Shown here piece after piece: positions 33,558-41,905 of a stretch of DNA of 47,326 nucleotides. The DNA comes from CAZUTK01 sp964623265 (GTDB lineage Bacteria > Electryoneota > B3-LCP), in contig CAZUTK010000014.1 of NCBI GenBank assembly GCA_964623265.1, positions 1 through 47,326 on the forward strand. The letters are read 5' to 3'. The notes below the pieces were generated by a model that saw only the letters and a list, made by a program, of their open reading frames with translations, ran no database searches and was not told where the DNA came from. Numbering within the stretch: the first letter of the stretch is position 1; the number at the start of each line of letters is the position of its first letter. The translations under genes were made by a program, and so were the position numbers.

Positions 33558-34170
33558 TGCGGATTGGTTTGACGGGCGGCATCGGCTGCGGCGTGAGTTT
33601 GGTGGCGCAACGGTTTTCTGAATGGGGTATTCCCGTCGTCAAGGCGGACGATATCGGACGCGGTCTCCTGCAGCAAGCGGAGATCAAACGGGAGTTACTA
33701 AACGCATTCGGGCAGGAAATCCTCTTGCCGGAAGGCGAAATTGACCGGAAGCGCTTGGGGATGCAGGTGTTCGCCGACACTGAAAGCCGTGAGAAACTGA
33801 ACCGCATCGTTCATCCGCCGATGATCGAAGCCATTGCCGCGGAAACGCGCGAACTGGAAGCGCAGCACGGCATCGCCGCCGTGGACGCGGCGTTGATCTA
33901 CGAATGGGGCATCGCCGGATTCTTTCATAAAATCCTCGTCGTGCAGGCACCTCTCGAACTGCGGCTGGCGAGAATCTCCGCCAGGGACGGCTTGTCGCGG
34001 GAGCAGATCGAACAGCGCATTGCGGCGCANNNNNNNNNNNNNNNNNCATCGAGGAAAAATGCCGCCGGGCGGATTTCGTGATCGTGAACGACGGTTCCCG
34101 TGAAGAGCTGGTGCGGCGTTTAGATGAGCTAATCCCTGTGATTTTGAAATCCGCCGATTCTGAGAACTGA
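33557..34170 (+). CDS. coaE: Dephospho-CoA kinase with altered P-loop (contains assembly gap)
   Basis: CoaE phosphorylates the 3' hydroxyl of dephospho-CoA, the last step of CoA synthesis. The N-terminus MRIGLTGGIGCGVSLVAQRF aligns with the CoaE P-loop, but the usual GGIGSGKS is GGIGCGVS, so the Walker A lysine (position 13) is valine. Other family features are present: VVKADDIGRGLLQQ, LNRIVHPPMIEAI, ALIYEWGIAGFFHKILVVQA, LELRLARISARDGLSREQIE and, after the N-run, EEKCRRADFVIVNDGSREEL. The frame continues past the gap to TGA at 34168-34170 if the real gap length is a multiple of three. ATG 33557 overlaps the protease stop codon as TGATG; GTG 33554 is an alternative start. A bidirectional terminator follows. 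Confidence 0.88.
34030..34046. other. Assembly gap (17 N) inside coaE
   Basis: Seventeen unknown bases. Conserved CoaE sequence on both sides (QRIAA before, EEKCRRADFVI after) shows one gene; only a few residues should be missing, and 17 does not keep the frame, so the run length is an estimate. Confidence 0.95.
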
Positions 34171-34183
34171 AAATGGCGAGCAT

Positions 34184-34213
34184 AAAAAAAACCGAACTCA
34201 CGTTCGGTTTTTT
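34184..34213. terminator. Bidirectional intrinsic terminator between coaE and tRNA-Leu(GAG)
   Basis: The stem ACCGAAC/GTTCGGT (34191-34197 and 34202-34208) is flanked by A-tracts on the left and T-tracts on the right, so it can end both the plus-strand coaE transcript and the minus-strand secG/tRNA transcript. Confidence 0.93.
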
Positions 34214-34215
34214 CG

Positions 34216-34299
34216 TGCCGGAGGCCGGATTTGAACCGGCACGCCCTTTCGAGCGCCACCCCCTCAAGATGGTGTGTCTGCCAATTTCACCACTCCGGC
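34216..34299 (-). tRNA. tRNA-Leu, anticodon GAG
   Basis: 84 nt, class II. Acceptor GCCGGAG/CTCCGGC, D arm TGGTGAAATTGGCAGAC, anticodon loop TTGAGGG with GAG (reads CUC and CUU), long variable arm GGCGCTCGAAAGGGCGT, T arm with CCGGTTCAAATCCGG. Discriminator A, no CCA encoded. It lies 18 nt after secG without a clear promoter, so it is probably the last product of the glycolytic operon. Confidence 0.95.
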
Positions 34300-34317
34300 G
34301 ATGCTTTTATATCTTGC

Positions 34318-34761
34318 TTACAGCTGCGGTTTGCTCGTCTGATCTTTTTTCTGATCTTCACCACTCGAACTCGACTGGCTTTCCGCGGGGGGGGTGCCGG
34401 GAGGGGTCGTGATCGGGACTTCCGGATTCACATCCGGCGCCACGAAATCGGATGCAGTCGGGACGCGCGGTAGATTCTGAGCGCTGGACTGAATCTCCTG
34501 CTGAGTCACCGAACGCGGCTTTCCGAATCCCTTTCCCATCAGAGACAATCCCAGCGAATTCAGCATAAAAATGACCGCCAAGATCGTAGTGGCGCGGGAT
34601 AAAAAGGTGGCTGTGCCGCGCGCGCCCAGAAATGATGTGGCCGCTCCGCCCCCGAAAGCCGATCCCGCCAGTCCTCCGCCTTTCGATGATTGCAGCAGAA
34701 TCGCGATCACCAGCAGAGCCGATACCACAACATGCAGAAAGATGAGAATTCCGTAGATCAT
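34318..34761 (-). CDS. secG: Preprotein translocase subunit SecG
   Basis: 147 residues. Two transmembrane helices (about 1-24 and 53-76) flank the conserved SecG loop LLQSSKGGGLAGSAFGGG and FLGARGTATFLSRATTILAV. SecG is the small accessory subunit of the SecYEG channel. The C-terminal half from about residue 80 is a hydrophilic Pro/Ser/Gln-rich tail, longer than in E. coli but common in other phyla. It directly follows tpiA (13 nt), the tpiA-secG order seen in many bacteria. Confidence 0.95.
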   Translation of the reverse strand: MIYGILIFLHVVVSALLVIAILLQSSKGGGLAGSAFGGGAATSFLGARGTATFLSRATTILAVIFMLNSLGLSLMGKGFGKPRSVTQQEIQSSAQNLPRVPTASDFVAPDVNPEVPITTPPGTPPAESQSSSSGEDQKKDQTSKPQL

Positions 34762-34774
34762 ATTTCATCCAGTG

Positions 34775-35545
34775 TTAGTTGACTTCTTCGCCGGCTCGGA
34801 CGATTTCCGCGAAATCGCCCGCCTTCAAGCTGGCGCCGCCGACCAATGCGCCGTCAATATCCGGCTGCTTCAATAAATCCCGCGCATTGTCGGGTTTGAC
34901 GCTGCCGCCATAGAGAATTAAAATTGCATCCGCTGCGACGTGATCGTCCATTTCCGAAAGGATACCCCGGATGTATTCGTGCATCTGCTGAGCTTGTTCG
35001 GGCGTGGCGGTTCTCCCCGTGCCGATCGCCCAAACGGGTTCATAGGCGATGACAACTGTCGCAAGCTCCTCCTTCGTCAAACCGTTCAGCGCTACCTGCA
35101 TCTGTCCGCGGACCACTTCACGATGCGTACCCGCTTCGCGCTGTGCCAGCGTTTCCCCGACGCAGACAATCGGCGTGAGGCTGTGTCGCAGCGCCGCCTT
35201 CGCTTTGCGCTGTACGTCCTCATCCTTCTCGCCGAAGTACTGCCTCCGTTCCGAATGTCCGATGATGACGTAACGGCAGCCGATATCCTTCAGCATCGGA
35301 GCGGATACTTCACCGGTGAAGGCACCGGTGTCCTCCCAGAACAAATCCTGAGCCCCCCAGCGGATGCGGGTCCCTTTCAGAATCTGCGCCGCCTGATGCA
35401 GCGCCGTGAAAGGCGGACAAACCGCAATTTCCACTTTCGTGAACGGTTCCAACCGGGACTTCAACTGCCTCAGTAAATCCAGGCATCCCTGTTCGTCCGC
35501 TGGATTCAACTTCCAATTTCCGGCGATGAATTTCTTTCGTTTCAT
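34775..35545 (-). CDS. tpiA: Triosephosphate isomerase
   Basis: Interconverts dihydroxyacetone phosphate and glyceraldehyde 3-phosphate. 256 residues from ATG 35545. Catalytic residues are Lys12 in FIAGNWKLN, His97 in VIIGHSERRQYFGE and Glu169 in VIAYEPVWAIGTGRTAT; the phosphate loop is YGGSVKPDN and the end GALVGGASL. A start at 35563 would overlap the pgk stop and add six unusual residues, so 35545 is preferred, although neither has a clear ribosome site. Confidence 0.97.
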   Translation of the reverse strand: MKRKKFIAGNWKLNPADEQGCLDLLRQLKSRLEPFTKVEIAVCPPFTALHQAAQILKGTRIRWGAQDLFWEDTGAFTGEVSAPMLKDIGCRYVIIGHSERRQYFGEKDEDVQRKAKAALRHSLTPIVCVGETLAQREAGTHREVVRGQMQVALNGLTKEELATVVIAYEPVWAIGTGRTATPEQAQQMHEYIRGILSEMDDHVAADAILILYGGSVKPDNARDLLKQPDIDGALVGGASLKAGDFAEIVRAGEEVN

Positions 35546-35555
35546 AGGTGAAAAA

Positions 35556-36752
35556 TTATGCATTCGTTAAAGCCGCTACGCCGGGGAGGATTTTTCCTTC
35601 GAGAAATTCCAGCGATGCGCCGCCGCCGGTGGAAACGTGGCTGACGCCTTTTTCGTATCCGAATTGCTTCACCGCGGCGGCGGAATCTCCTCCGCCTACG
35701 ATGGTGACGGCGCCTTTCGCAGTCGCTTCCGTCAGGGCGTGCGCCACCACTTTCGTTCCCGCGGCGAAGGGCTCCATTTCAAAGACTCCCATAGGACCGT
35801 TCCACACCGCGGTTTTTGCATTCAAGATTCGGGAGCGGTACAATTTCGCCGTTTCAGGACCGATATCCACACCCATCCAGCCCGCTTCGATTCGATCCGC
35901 CGGCACAATGCGGGTTTTCGCAGTTGGCTCCAATTTTTCTGCGATGACCGCGTCCACCGGCAGCAGAAATTCGACTTTCGACCCTTGACTCTGCTGTAAG
36001 ATGGCCTTGGCAACGTCCAGGGTGTCCGGCTCGAACAGCGAGGCTCCGATTTCCAAGCCCTTCGCCTTCAAGAAAGCGAAAGCCATCCCGCCGCCGATTA
36101 GAAGGCTGTCCACCTTCTTCAGCAGATTCTGGATCACTTCGATCTTGCCGGATATCTTCGCTCCGCCTAGGATCGCCACAAAAGGGCGCACGGGGTTTTC
36201 CAACGCTCTGCCGAGATACTTCAGCTCCTTCTGCATAAGATACCCGGCCGCATTCTGCCGGAAGAAATGCGTGATCCCTTCCGTCGAAGCGTGAGCGCGG
36301 TGCGCTGTCCCGAAGGCGTCATTGACGTAAATGTCGCCTAACTTCGCCAGCGCTGCGGCGAAATTCGCATCGTTCTTCTCCTCTTCGGCGTGGAAGCGAA
36401 GGTTTTCCAGCAGTATGCAATCTCCAGACTGCAGCGCGTTGACCTGCAGTTCCACTTCCGCTCCGATGCAATCGCGAGCGAACTGCACCGGCTTTTGCAG
36501 CAGTTTCGAAAGGTGATCCGCGACCGGCTTCAGACTGAACTCGGGATTGGGTTTGCCCTTTGGTCTGCCCAAGTGAGACATCAGGACGGCTTTGCCGCCG
36601 TCGTCGAGGATCTTCCGGATAGTCGGAAGCGCCTCGCGGATCCGGACGTCATCCCGAATCGTCCCATCCTCTGCGAAGGGGACGTTGAAATCCACTCGCA
36701 CCAGGACCCGCTTCCCCTTCAATTCAATCTGATCAATGGACAATTTTTTCAT
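35556..36752 (-). CDS. pgk: Phosphoglycerate kinase
   Basis: 398 residues, normal length. Substrate-binding motifs KRVLVRVDFNVPF, MSHLGRPKGK and LLENLRFHAEEEKND lie in the N-terminal domain; the nucleotide-binding domain shows VAILGGAKISGKIEVIQNLL, DSLLIGGGMAFAFLKAKG, VWNGPMGVFE and TIVGGGDSAAA. It makes ATP from 1,3-bisphosphoglycerate. Its ATG overlaps the gap stop codon by 4 nt (ATGA), so the two are translationally coupled. Confidence 0.98.
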   Translation of the reverse strand: MKKLSIDQIELKGKRVLVRVDFNVPFAEDGTIRDDVRIREALPTIRKILDDGGKAVLMSHLGRPKGKPNPEFSLKPVADHLSKLLQKPVQFARDCIGAEVELQVNALQSGDCILLENLRFHAEEEKNDANFAAALAKLGDIYVNDAFGTAHRAHASTEGITHFFRQNAAGYLMQKELKYLGRALENPVRPFVAILGGAKISGKIEVIQNLLKKVDSLLIGGGMAFAFLKAKGLEIGASLFEPDTLDVAKAILQQSQGSKVEFLLPVDAVIAEKLEPTAKTRIVPADRIEAGWMGVDIGPETAKLYRSRILNAKTAVWNGPMGVFEMEPFAAGTKVVAHALTEATAKGAVTIVGGGDSAAAVKQFGYEKGVSHVSTGGGASLEFLEGKILPGVAALTNA

Positions 36753-37750
36753 AAAGCCGCCATCTTACGGATTAAGTCCACCACCCGGCAGGAATAACCC
36801 CATTCGTTGTCATACCAGCCGACGACTTTTACCAAATTGCCTTGCATAACAAAAGTGGAGGCGGCATCGAAGATGCAGGAATGAGGATTGCCGATGATGT
36901 CTGCGGAGACAATCTCGTCTTCGGTGTATTCGAGGATGCCCTTCATGCGCCCTTCGGCGGCTTTTTTCATGGCGTTGTTCACTTCTTCGACCGTAACGTT
37001 CTTGTCGAGCACCGCCACAAGATCTGTTACGGAACCATCCATCACCGGCACGCGGAACGCCATGCCGTCGAGCTTCCCTTTCAATTCCGGGATGACTTTG
37101 CCGACTGCCTTGGCGGCGCCGGTGGTGGTGGGGATGATGGACACCGCTGCGGAGCGCGCGCGTCGCAAGTCTTTGTGCGGCATATCGAGCACGCGCTGAT
37201 CGTTGGTATACGCGTGGATGGTGGTCATCAATCCGTGCCGGATGCCGAACGCATCATGCAGCACTTTCACCATCGGAGCCAAACAGTTCGTCGTGCAGGA
37301 TGCGTTGGATACGATCTTGTGCTCCGGTTTTAAGACCTGGTCATTGACTCCCAGAACGACGACGGCGTCAATTTCGTCCTTGGCGGGAACTGTCAGCAAG
37401 ACTTTTTTCGCGCCTGCCTGCAGGTGTTTTTCCAGCTTATCCTTCGAGCGAAAAACGCCGGTGGACTCCACCACATAATCCGCGCCCAGTTTTTTCCAGG
37501 GAAGTTCCGCCGGATCTTTCAATGCGAAAATCGGGATCTTCTTCCCCGCCACGATTAGATTCTGATCATCATAGGAAACTGCATCGGGAAAACGACCGTG
37601 CGTGGAATCATATTTCAATAAATGCGCCAAGGTTTTGGCATCCGTAAGATCGTTGATTCCCACATATTCAATGTCCGGATCTTTGTAGGATGCCTTGAAG
37701 ACGAGACGTCCGATGCGTCCGAAACCGTTGATACCGATGCGAATTGACAT
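36749..37750 (-). CDS. gap: Glyceraldehyde-3-phosphate dehydrogenase, type I, NAD-preferring
   Basis: 333 residues from ATG 37750, chosen because GGAGG lies just upstream; the frame extends seven codons further. The Rossmann motif is INGFGRIGRLVFKA, and Asp34 in VGINDLTDAKTLAHLLKYDS predicts NAD rather than NADP. The catalytic Cys152 lies in SNASCTTNCLAP; RVPVMDGSVTDL and YDNEWGYSCRVVDL are also family signatures. Confidence 0.98.
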   Translation of the reverse strand: MSIRIGINGFGRIGRLVFKASYKDPDIEYVGINDLTDAKTLAHLLKYDSTHGRFPDAVSYDDQNLIVAGKKIPIFALKDPAELPWKKLGADYVVESTGVFRSKDKLEKHLQAGAKKVLLTVPAKDEIDAVVVLGVNDQVLKPEHKIVSNASCTTNCLAPMVKVLHDAFGIRHGLMTTIHAYTNDQRVLDMPHKDLRRARSAAVSIIPTTTGAAKAVGKVIPELKGKLDGMAFRVPVMDGSVTDLVAVLDKNVTVEEVNNAMKKAAEGRMKGILEYTEDEIVSADIIGNPHSCIFDAASTFVMQGNLVKVVGWYDNEWGYSCRVVDLIRKMAAL

Positions 37751-37793
37751 ATTGCCTCCAGATGGACTCAAATGCGGTGTTAGTGCATTAGAG

Positions 37794-38870
37794 TTAATTT
37801 ACATTTAGCTTTTTCTTCAGCAACGATGCCGATCCCACTGCGCGAAACGCCCGGATAAATTCGCACGCGCTGCGATAAGAATGTTCGGCGATGGCGTCCG
37901 CATATTTTTTGTCAATGGAATCAATTTGTTCCTTAAAAGGCTTGGTGGCTTCTTTGATGTTCTTGTTGTGCAGAGCCGCCCATTTCTTCATTTCCGCCAG
38001 CAGATCCGGATGCAGGTGCTCGTGAGCGATATTCTGCCATTCCGTGCCGACGTTCCCCTTGCGGATGCCGTATTCAGTGAATTGACCCATTAAATGCAGC
38101 GGTGTTCCGGTGATGCCGTGCTGAGCGATGCAGACTCCGTAGGGACGGATCGCGTCGAAAATTTCACCGGTGCGCTGCAGATCAATGTGGACTTCCTCGC
38201 CGGGCAGATAATTGCCGTGTTTGGAACCATTGTTGACGGCTAAAAGATCCGGATGGATGCCGGCTTCCTTCAACGCGCGAATGAAGGTCAGAGCCTCCTC
38301 TACGGTGGTGATTTCCGAGCTCGATCCCACGGATTTGATCTCGCCGACTTCCACTTCCAAGCCGATCTGCAGATCGCTGATGCCGCGCGCCAACTCCCGT
38401 GTGATGCGGATATTCTCCGTCAGCGCATTGAAGGACGCATCAATGGCGAATGAAGTGTAACCCGCCTCCAGTTCCGCGGCGATCAGCTCCCGCGAACTTT
38501 CCAGCTCTTCATCCGAGAGATCTTTGACGGTGATGTGATCCCCATGGATGAAAAAAGGCTTGTCGAAACGCTGCTGTTCCGCGTAGCCGATAATGGTTTC
38601 CCAGAAAATCTGCGGCGTCTGTCCGGTGTAGCCGCCCTTGAGATTGCCCTCCGTCTTCGCGAGCTCGAATGCGACCACGGCATCCAGTTCCTGAGCCGCC
38701 CGCATAATGCCGGGGATGGAGTGCTTGATGCGGATGTTGCACGCCATGACCATCACCTTTTCGTCGCGGAAGGCTTTGATGATCGGGTGACTGCCGATGA
38801 GGCAGATCGAGCTGTGTGCGCCGAGCTTTTCACGCACCGCGTCGGGTCTTAGATCCAGCAAACTCTTCAT
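37794..38870 (-). CDS. Divergent class II fructose-bisphosphate aldolase
   Basis: 358 residues. Class II aldolases use a zinc ion to split fructose 1,6-bisphosphate. Recognisable motifs are FFIHGDHIT (zinc-binding His), GYTSFAIDASFNALTENIRI, LEVEVGEIKS, NNGSKHGNYLPG and CIAQHGITGTPLH, where the last replaces the usual HGGSG phosphate loop. The protein is thus clearly of the fold but not of the standard FbaA or FbaB type; a ketose-bisphosphate aldolase of other specificity is possible. Its place between dcd/pfk and gap in a glycolytic operon supports the FBP aldolase role. The gap ATG lies 43 nt past its stop codon. Confidence 0.85.
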   Translation of the reverse strand: MKSLLDLRPDAVREKLGAHSSICLIGSHPIIKAFRDEKVMVMACNIRIKHSIPGIMRAAQELDAVVAFELAKTEGNLKGGYTGQTPQIFWETIIGYAEQQRFDKPFFIHGDHITVKDLSDEELESSRELIAAELEAGYTSFAIDASFNALTENIRITRELARGISDLQIGLEVEVGEIKSVGSSSEITTVEEALTFIRALKEAGIHPDLLAVNNGSKHGNYLPGEEVHIDLQRTGEIFDAIRPYGVCIAQHGITGTPLHLMGQFTEYGIRKGNVGTEWQNIAHEHLHPDLLAEMKKWAALHNKNIKEATKPFKEQIDSIDKKYADAIAEHSYRSACEFIRAFRAVGSASLLKKKLNVN

Positions 38871-38893
38871 AAATCACATTCTCGTTTCACGCT

Positions 38894-39457
38894 TTATTTT
38901 CGATACGGAATGGGATCTTTCTGATTCTGAAAAGAATCCTCGGATCCACTTCCGTAAATCTCCCGATCCGTCAGCGGCGGGTGGATTCGGATGAGCATCA
39001 ACTGAGCGGGTTGATCAACGACGGATCGCAGCAGCACGGGCGCCGAGCCGAAGTTCGCCATCTCCAGCGTGATGGGCGCCTCGAAACCAGGATCAATCTT
39101 CGGTGCGTTGATGTGAATCGCGATCCCGATCCGCGCCCAGCTGCTCCGGCCTTCGACGAATCCCACCAAATCGTTCGGGATGCGGATCGTCTCCAGCGTC
39201 TGCGCAAGCACAAAATCGCCGGGGGGCAATAGATAGGTCTCCTGCTCCAGATGTTCCCAGATATCAAGCGACTGCCAGATGGATTTATCCATCTGGATGT
39301 AGGATAATCTCTCAGGCAGAGCCTTGAAGCGGGTGAATTTTCGACCCAGACGCAGATCCACGGACACCTGCTTCACATCCGTTAGGTCAATCCGGGGATC
39401 AAAACGCAGTTTCTCTTCTTGGATATAGCGCAGTATTTCAGGCCGCGAAAGTACCAT
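38894..39457 (-). CDS. dcd: dCTP deaminase
   Basis: About 187 residues from ATG 39457; a TTG nine codons upstream is the alternative. The trimeric dUTPase-like fold is shown by SVDLRLGRKF, LPPGDFVLAQTLETI, the nucleotide motif VEGRSSWARIGIAIH and APKIDPGFEAPITLEMANFG with the catalytic Glu in the TLE triplet. It deaminates dCTP to dUTP for dTTP synthesis. I cannot decide whether it also hydrolyses dUTP, as bifunctional archaeal-type enzymes do. It is an unrelated passenger in the glycolytic operon, between pfk and the aldolase gene. Confidence 0.93.
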   Translation of the reverse strand: MVLSRPEILRYIQEEKLRFDPRIDLTDVKQVSVDLRLGRKFTRFKALPERLSYIQMDKSIWQSLDIWEHLEQETYLLPPGDFVLAQTLETIRIPNDLVGFVEGRSSWARIGIAIHINAPKIDPGFEAPITLEMANFGSAPVLLRSVVDQPAQLMLIRIHPPLTDREIYGSGSEDSFQNQKDPIPYRK

Positions 39458-39525
39458 AAGATCGTCTTTTTCGTCAGCGTGCAATGCGCCTGCAACGATT
39501 CAGCACTGAAGAATCTGGAGAGGCT

Positions 39526-40551
39526 TTATCCAAAGAACAGTTCGGCGATCTCATACAGTTCCATATCCACTTTTTTATTTTCCAGCACAGCGTCTTCCAG
39601 CTTCACCGTAACGATGCTTTCAGAACGCAGCGCCACCATTTTGCCGAATTCGTTGTTCTTAACCGCGTCCACCGCTTTCACGCCGAAGCGCGTTGCCAGA
39701 ATCCGATCGTACGCCGTGGGGCTGCCGCCGCGCTGAATGTGACCCAGAACCGTCAACCGCGTCTCGATGCCGATGCGTTCTTCCAGTTGATCGGACACGA
39801 CGCGACCGATCCCGCCCAGACGGACGTGGCCGAAAGCGTCGGTTTTGTCGCTCTGCAAAACCACCTCCCCGCCTTTGGGAACCGCTCCTTCAGAAACGAC
39901 TACAATGGAGAAGCTCTTGTGCTGATGGCGCTTCTTCAGCTTGCGGGTGAGATCATCCATATCGAAGGGGATCTCGGGAATCAAGATGGCATCCGCGCCG
40001 CCGGCGATGCCGGACATCACGGCGATCCAGCCGGAATGCCGCCCCATCACCTCGACGACCATAATGCGGTGATGTGACTCCGCCGTCGTGTGCAGACGAT
40101 CAATCGCTTCCGTGACGATGGAAACGGCGGTGTTGAACCCGAAGGTGAAATCGGTCCCTTGGATATCATTGTCAATGGTCTTGGGGACACCGACGACCTT
40201 GATTCCTTCTTGATGCAGCTTCAGAGCAATGGAGAGGGTGTCTTCCCCGCCAACCGCGATCAGCGTATCAATGGAGTATTTCTTCAGATTTTCTTTGAGT
40301 TTCGTCCAGTCGTCCGGATTTTTCGTGGGATTCGTGCGGGAAGTCCCCAGGATTGTGCCTCCGCGATGGAGAATACCGGAAACCGCGTAGAGACTCAGCG
40401 GCTCGACATCACCGACCACCAATCCCCGCCATCCGTTCTTGATTCCGAGCACGTCCCATTTGTAAGTCTCGATCGCTCGGCGAGTTACGCCGCGGATGAC
40501 GGCATTCAATCCAGGGCAGTCTCCGCCCCCAGTTAGAAGTCCGATTCGCAT
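39526..40551 (-). CDS. 6-Phosphofructokinase, residues predict pyrophosphate dependence
   Basis: 341 residues. PfkA-fold motifs are GLLTGGGDCPGLNAVIRGV, TIDNDIQGTDFTFGF with the catalytic Asp, EVMGRHSGWIAVMSGIAGGA, EGAVPKGGEV and LGHIQRGGSPTAYDR. Phosphoryl-donor choice is read at two positions: ATP enzymes have Gly104 (GGDGS) and Gly124 (PGTIDND), PPi enzymes have Asp104 and Lys124. Here AVGGEDTL gives Asp104 and GVPKTIDND gives Lys124, the PPi pattern of the actinobacterial-type (group III) clade. The reaction would then be reversible. ATG 40551 has AAGGGA upstream, and the gene opens the operon behind the promoter at 40580-40608. Confidence 0.95.
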   Translation of the reverse strand: MRIGLLTGGGDCPGLNAVIRGVTRRAIETYKWDVLGIKNGWRGLVVGDVEPLSLYAVSGILHRGGTILGTSRTNPTKNPDDWTKLKENLKKYSIDTLIAVGGEDTLSIALKLHQEGIKVVGVPKTIDNDIQGTDFTFGFNTAVSIVTEAIDRLHTTAESHHRIMVVEVMGRHSGWIAVMSGIAGGADAILIPEIPFDMDDLTRKLKKRHQHKSFSIVVVSEGAVPKGGEVVLQSDKTDAFGHVRLGGIGRVVSDQLEERIGIETRLTVLGHIQRGGSPTAYDRILATRFGVKAVDAVKNNEFGKMVALRSESIVTVKLEDAVLENKKVDMELYEIAELFFG

Positions 40552-40579
40552 AGCATCCCTTTTAGAAAATAGAATATTT

Positions 40580-40608
40580 AATTTACTATTTTTCTATTTC
40601 AAAGTCAA
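40580..40608 (-). promoter_or_regulatory. Promoter of the glycolytic operon
   Basis: On the minus strand TTGACT (40603-40608), a 17-nt spacer and TAAATT (40580-40585), giving an RNA start near 40573 and a leader of about 22 nt. No further promoter of this strength is seen before the terminator at 34184-34213, so pfk to tRNA-Leu may be one unit of about 6.4 kb. Confidence 0.82.
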
Positions 40609-40640
40609 GATAAATGCTTACTTTCTCGCTCTTTGATCTA

Positions 40641-41891
40641 TTAAAAGAGATCGAAACAGCGGGGTTTGGGCAAGGAAAAGGCATTCTGGCAGAATTCAAC
40701 TGTATCCTCGCCTTCAAAATCCAGCAATCCATAACGAAACGCGTCTTCGGCGCTGGTGTAACCGCAGAACATCTGCGAAAACGCATCCACCGATCCCGCC
40801 ACCCGCCGCTTGGGATCGGATCCTTCTTCCCGCATTTTCGCACTCTTCCCATTGAACTCAAAGGTCAGCGTCCGATCGCCGATCAGCTCATCCAGCAGCT
40901 CTACGGTGAGCATTCCCTCGATTCCATTGAATCGCCGGCCGCTTTCGAACGCAGATTGCAGATTGACGATGCGATACATCCAGCCCAAGCCTAAAACAGC
41001 GGTTTCCGCATATAGACGTTGGATCATCCGGCGGCTTTCGCTTCTTGGATCTTCCACCCAGAGATGGAACGATTCATCTGCGGGTAAAACTAGGCGGACG
41101 ACCTGGATTTGATCGCTCAACCTCGAAATATAGGTTAACAAGGCTTCTTGCGCTTCCAGCGTCGCTGCCTGCCATTCGTGGATCACCAATTCCTGAACAA
41201 AAGAATTGCTTTCCACACAGCGCTGCAGCGAATAAATCATATAGCCGATCAAGTCGCCGCTGAAGCGAACGGCGGCGGCGATTCTACCGGGCGATAAAAT
41301 CTTCTCCCGCCAGTATCTTTCCCGGCGTCTTAACAAACCGTTGGATTGGCGGGCGGTTTCCTCGTAAAATGCCATCAGTTCCGCTATCGCCTTTTCGGAG
41401 AGGATTTCCACGGCAATATCGCGATCTTCTTCTTCAACATCGTATTCCCACAATTGCGAACAGGGAATGCGGTATTCTTTCACTTCGCCGGCATAGCCCC
41501 AGCCCAGACGACGATAGAAGCGATGCTGGAACGGGTAAAGAATGGATGCCGCCACCCCTTCTTCTTCCAGTTCTTTCAAGGCTTCGGTGATCATAAAATG
41601 AGCGATTCCTTCCCGTCGGCGATCTGGGCGGACGGCGACGTTGCCGATGCCGACCACCGGCACGGCAATCTCCTCTTGATACTGTTCGAAGCGGTAGCCG
41701 ATCATGCAGGCGACCGGCTGGCGGTCGTCCGTCACGACGTAAACGTCGTCGAGGCTTCCCCGTGGATTATCCGCGAATACCGCCTGTCGTTCCTGCAGAC
41801 TCAATTCCAACAGGGGATACGCCCATTCGTGCAGCTTAGCCAATTCCGGCACATCGGCGGGATTCGCCTTCCTCAACGTCAAATTCGCCAT
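40641..41891 (-). CDS. Eis-like GNAT acetyltransferase (GNAT-GNAT-SCP2 type)
   Basis: 416 residues with the three-part layout of the Eis family. The first GNAT domain (about 1-150) has the acetyl-CoA loop VGIGNVAVRPDRRREGIAHF and LYPFQHRFYRRLGWGYAG. A second degenerate GNAT domain spans about 160-290, and a C-terminal SCP2-like domain about 300-416 (LTVELLDELIGDRTLTFEFN, VDAFSQMFCGY). Eis enzymes acetylate lysines or aminoglycoside amines using the C-terminal carboxylate; the substrate here is unknown. ATG 41891 has GGGGGAG upstream. It is the last gene of the yifB operon and ends 33 nt before the -35 box of the glycolytic promoter. Confidence 0.9.
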   Translation of the reverse strand: MANLTLRKANPADVPELAKLHEWAYPLLELSLQERQAVFADNPRGSLDDVYVVTDDRQPVACMIGYRFEQYQEEIAVPVVGIGNVAVRPDRRREGIAHFMITEALKELEEEGVAASILYPFQHRFYRRLGWGYAGEVKEYRIPCSQLWEYDVEEEDRDIAVEILSEKAIAELMAFYEETARQSNGLLRRRERYWREKILSPGRIAAAVRFSGDLIGYMIYSLQRCVESNSFVQELVIHEWQAATLEAQEALLTYISRLSDQIQVVRLVLPADESFHLWVEDPRSESRRMIQRLYAETAVLGLGWMYRIVNLQSAFESGRRFNGIEGMLTVELLDELIGDRTLTFEFNGKSAKMREEGSDPKRRVAGSVDAFSQMFCGYTSAEDAFRYGLLDFEGEDTVEFCQNAFSLPKPRCFDLF

Positions 41892-41905
41892 TCAGGATCT
41901 CCCCC

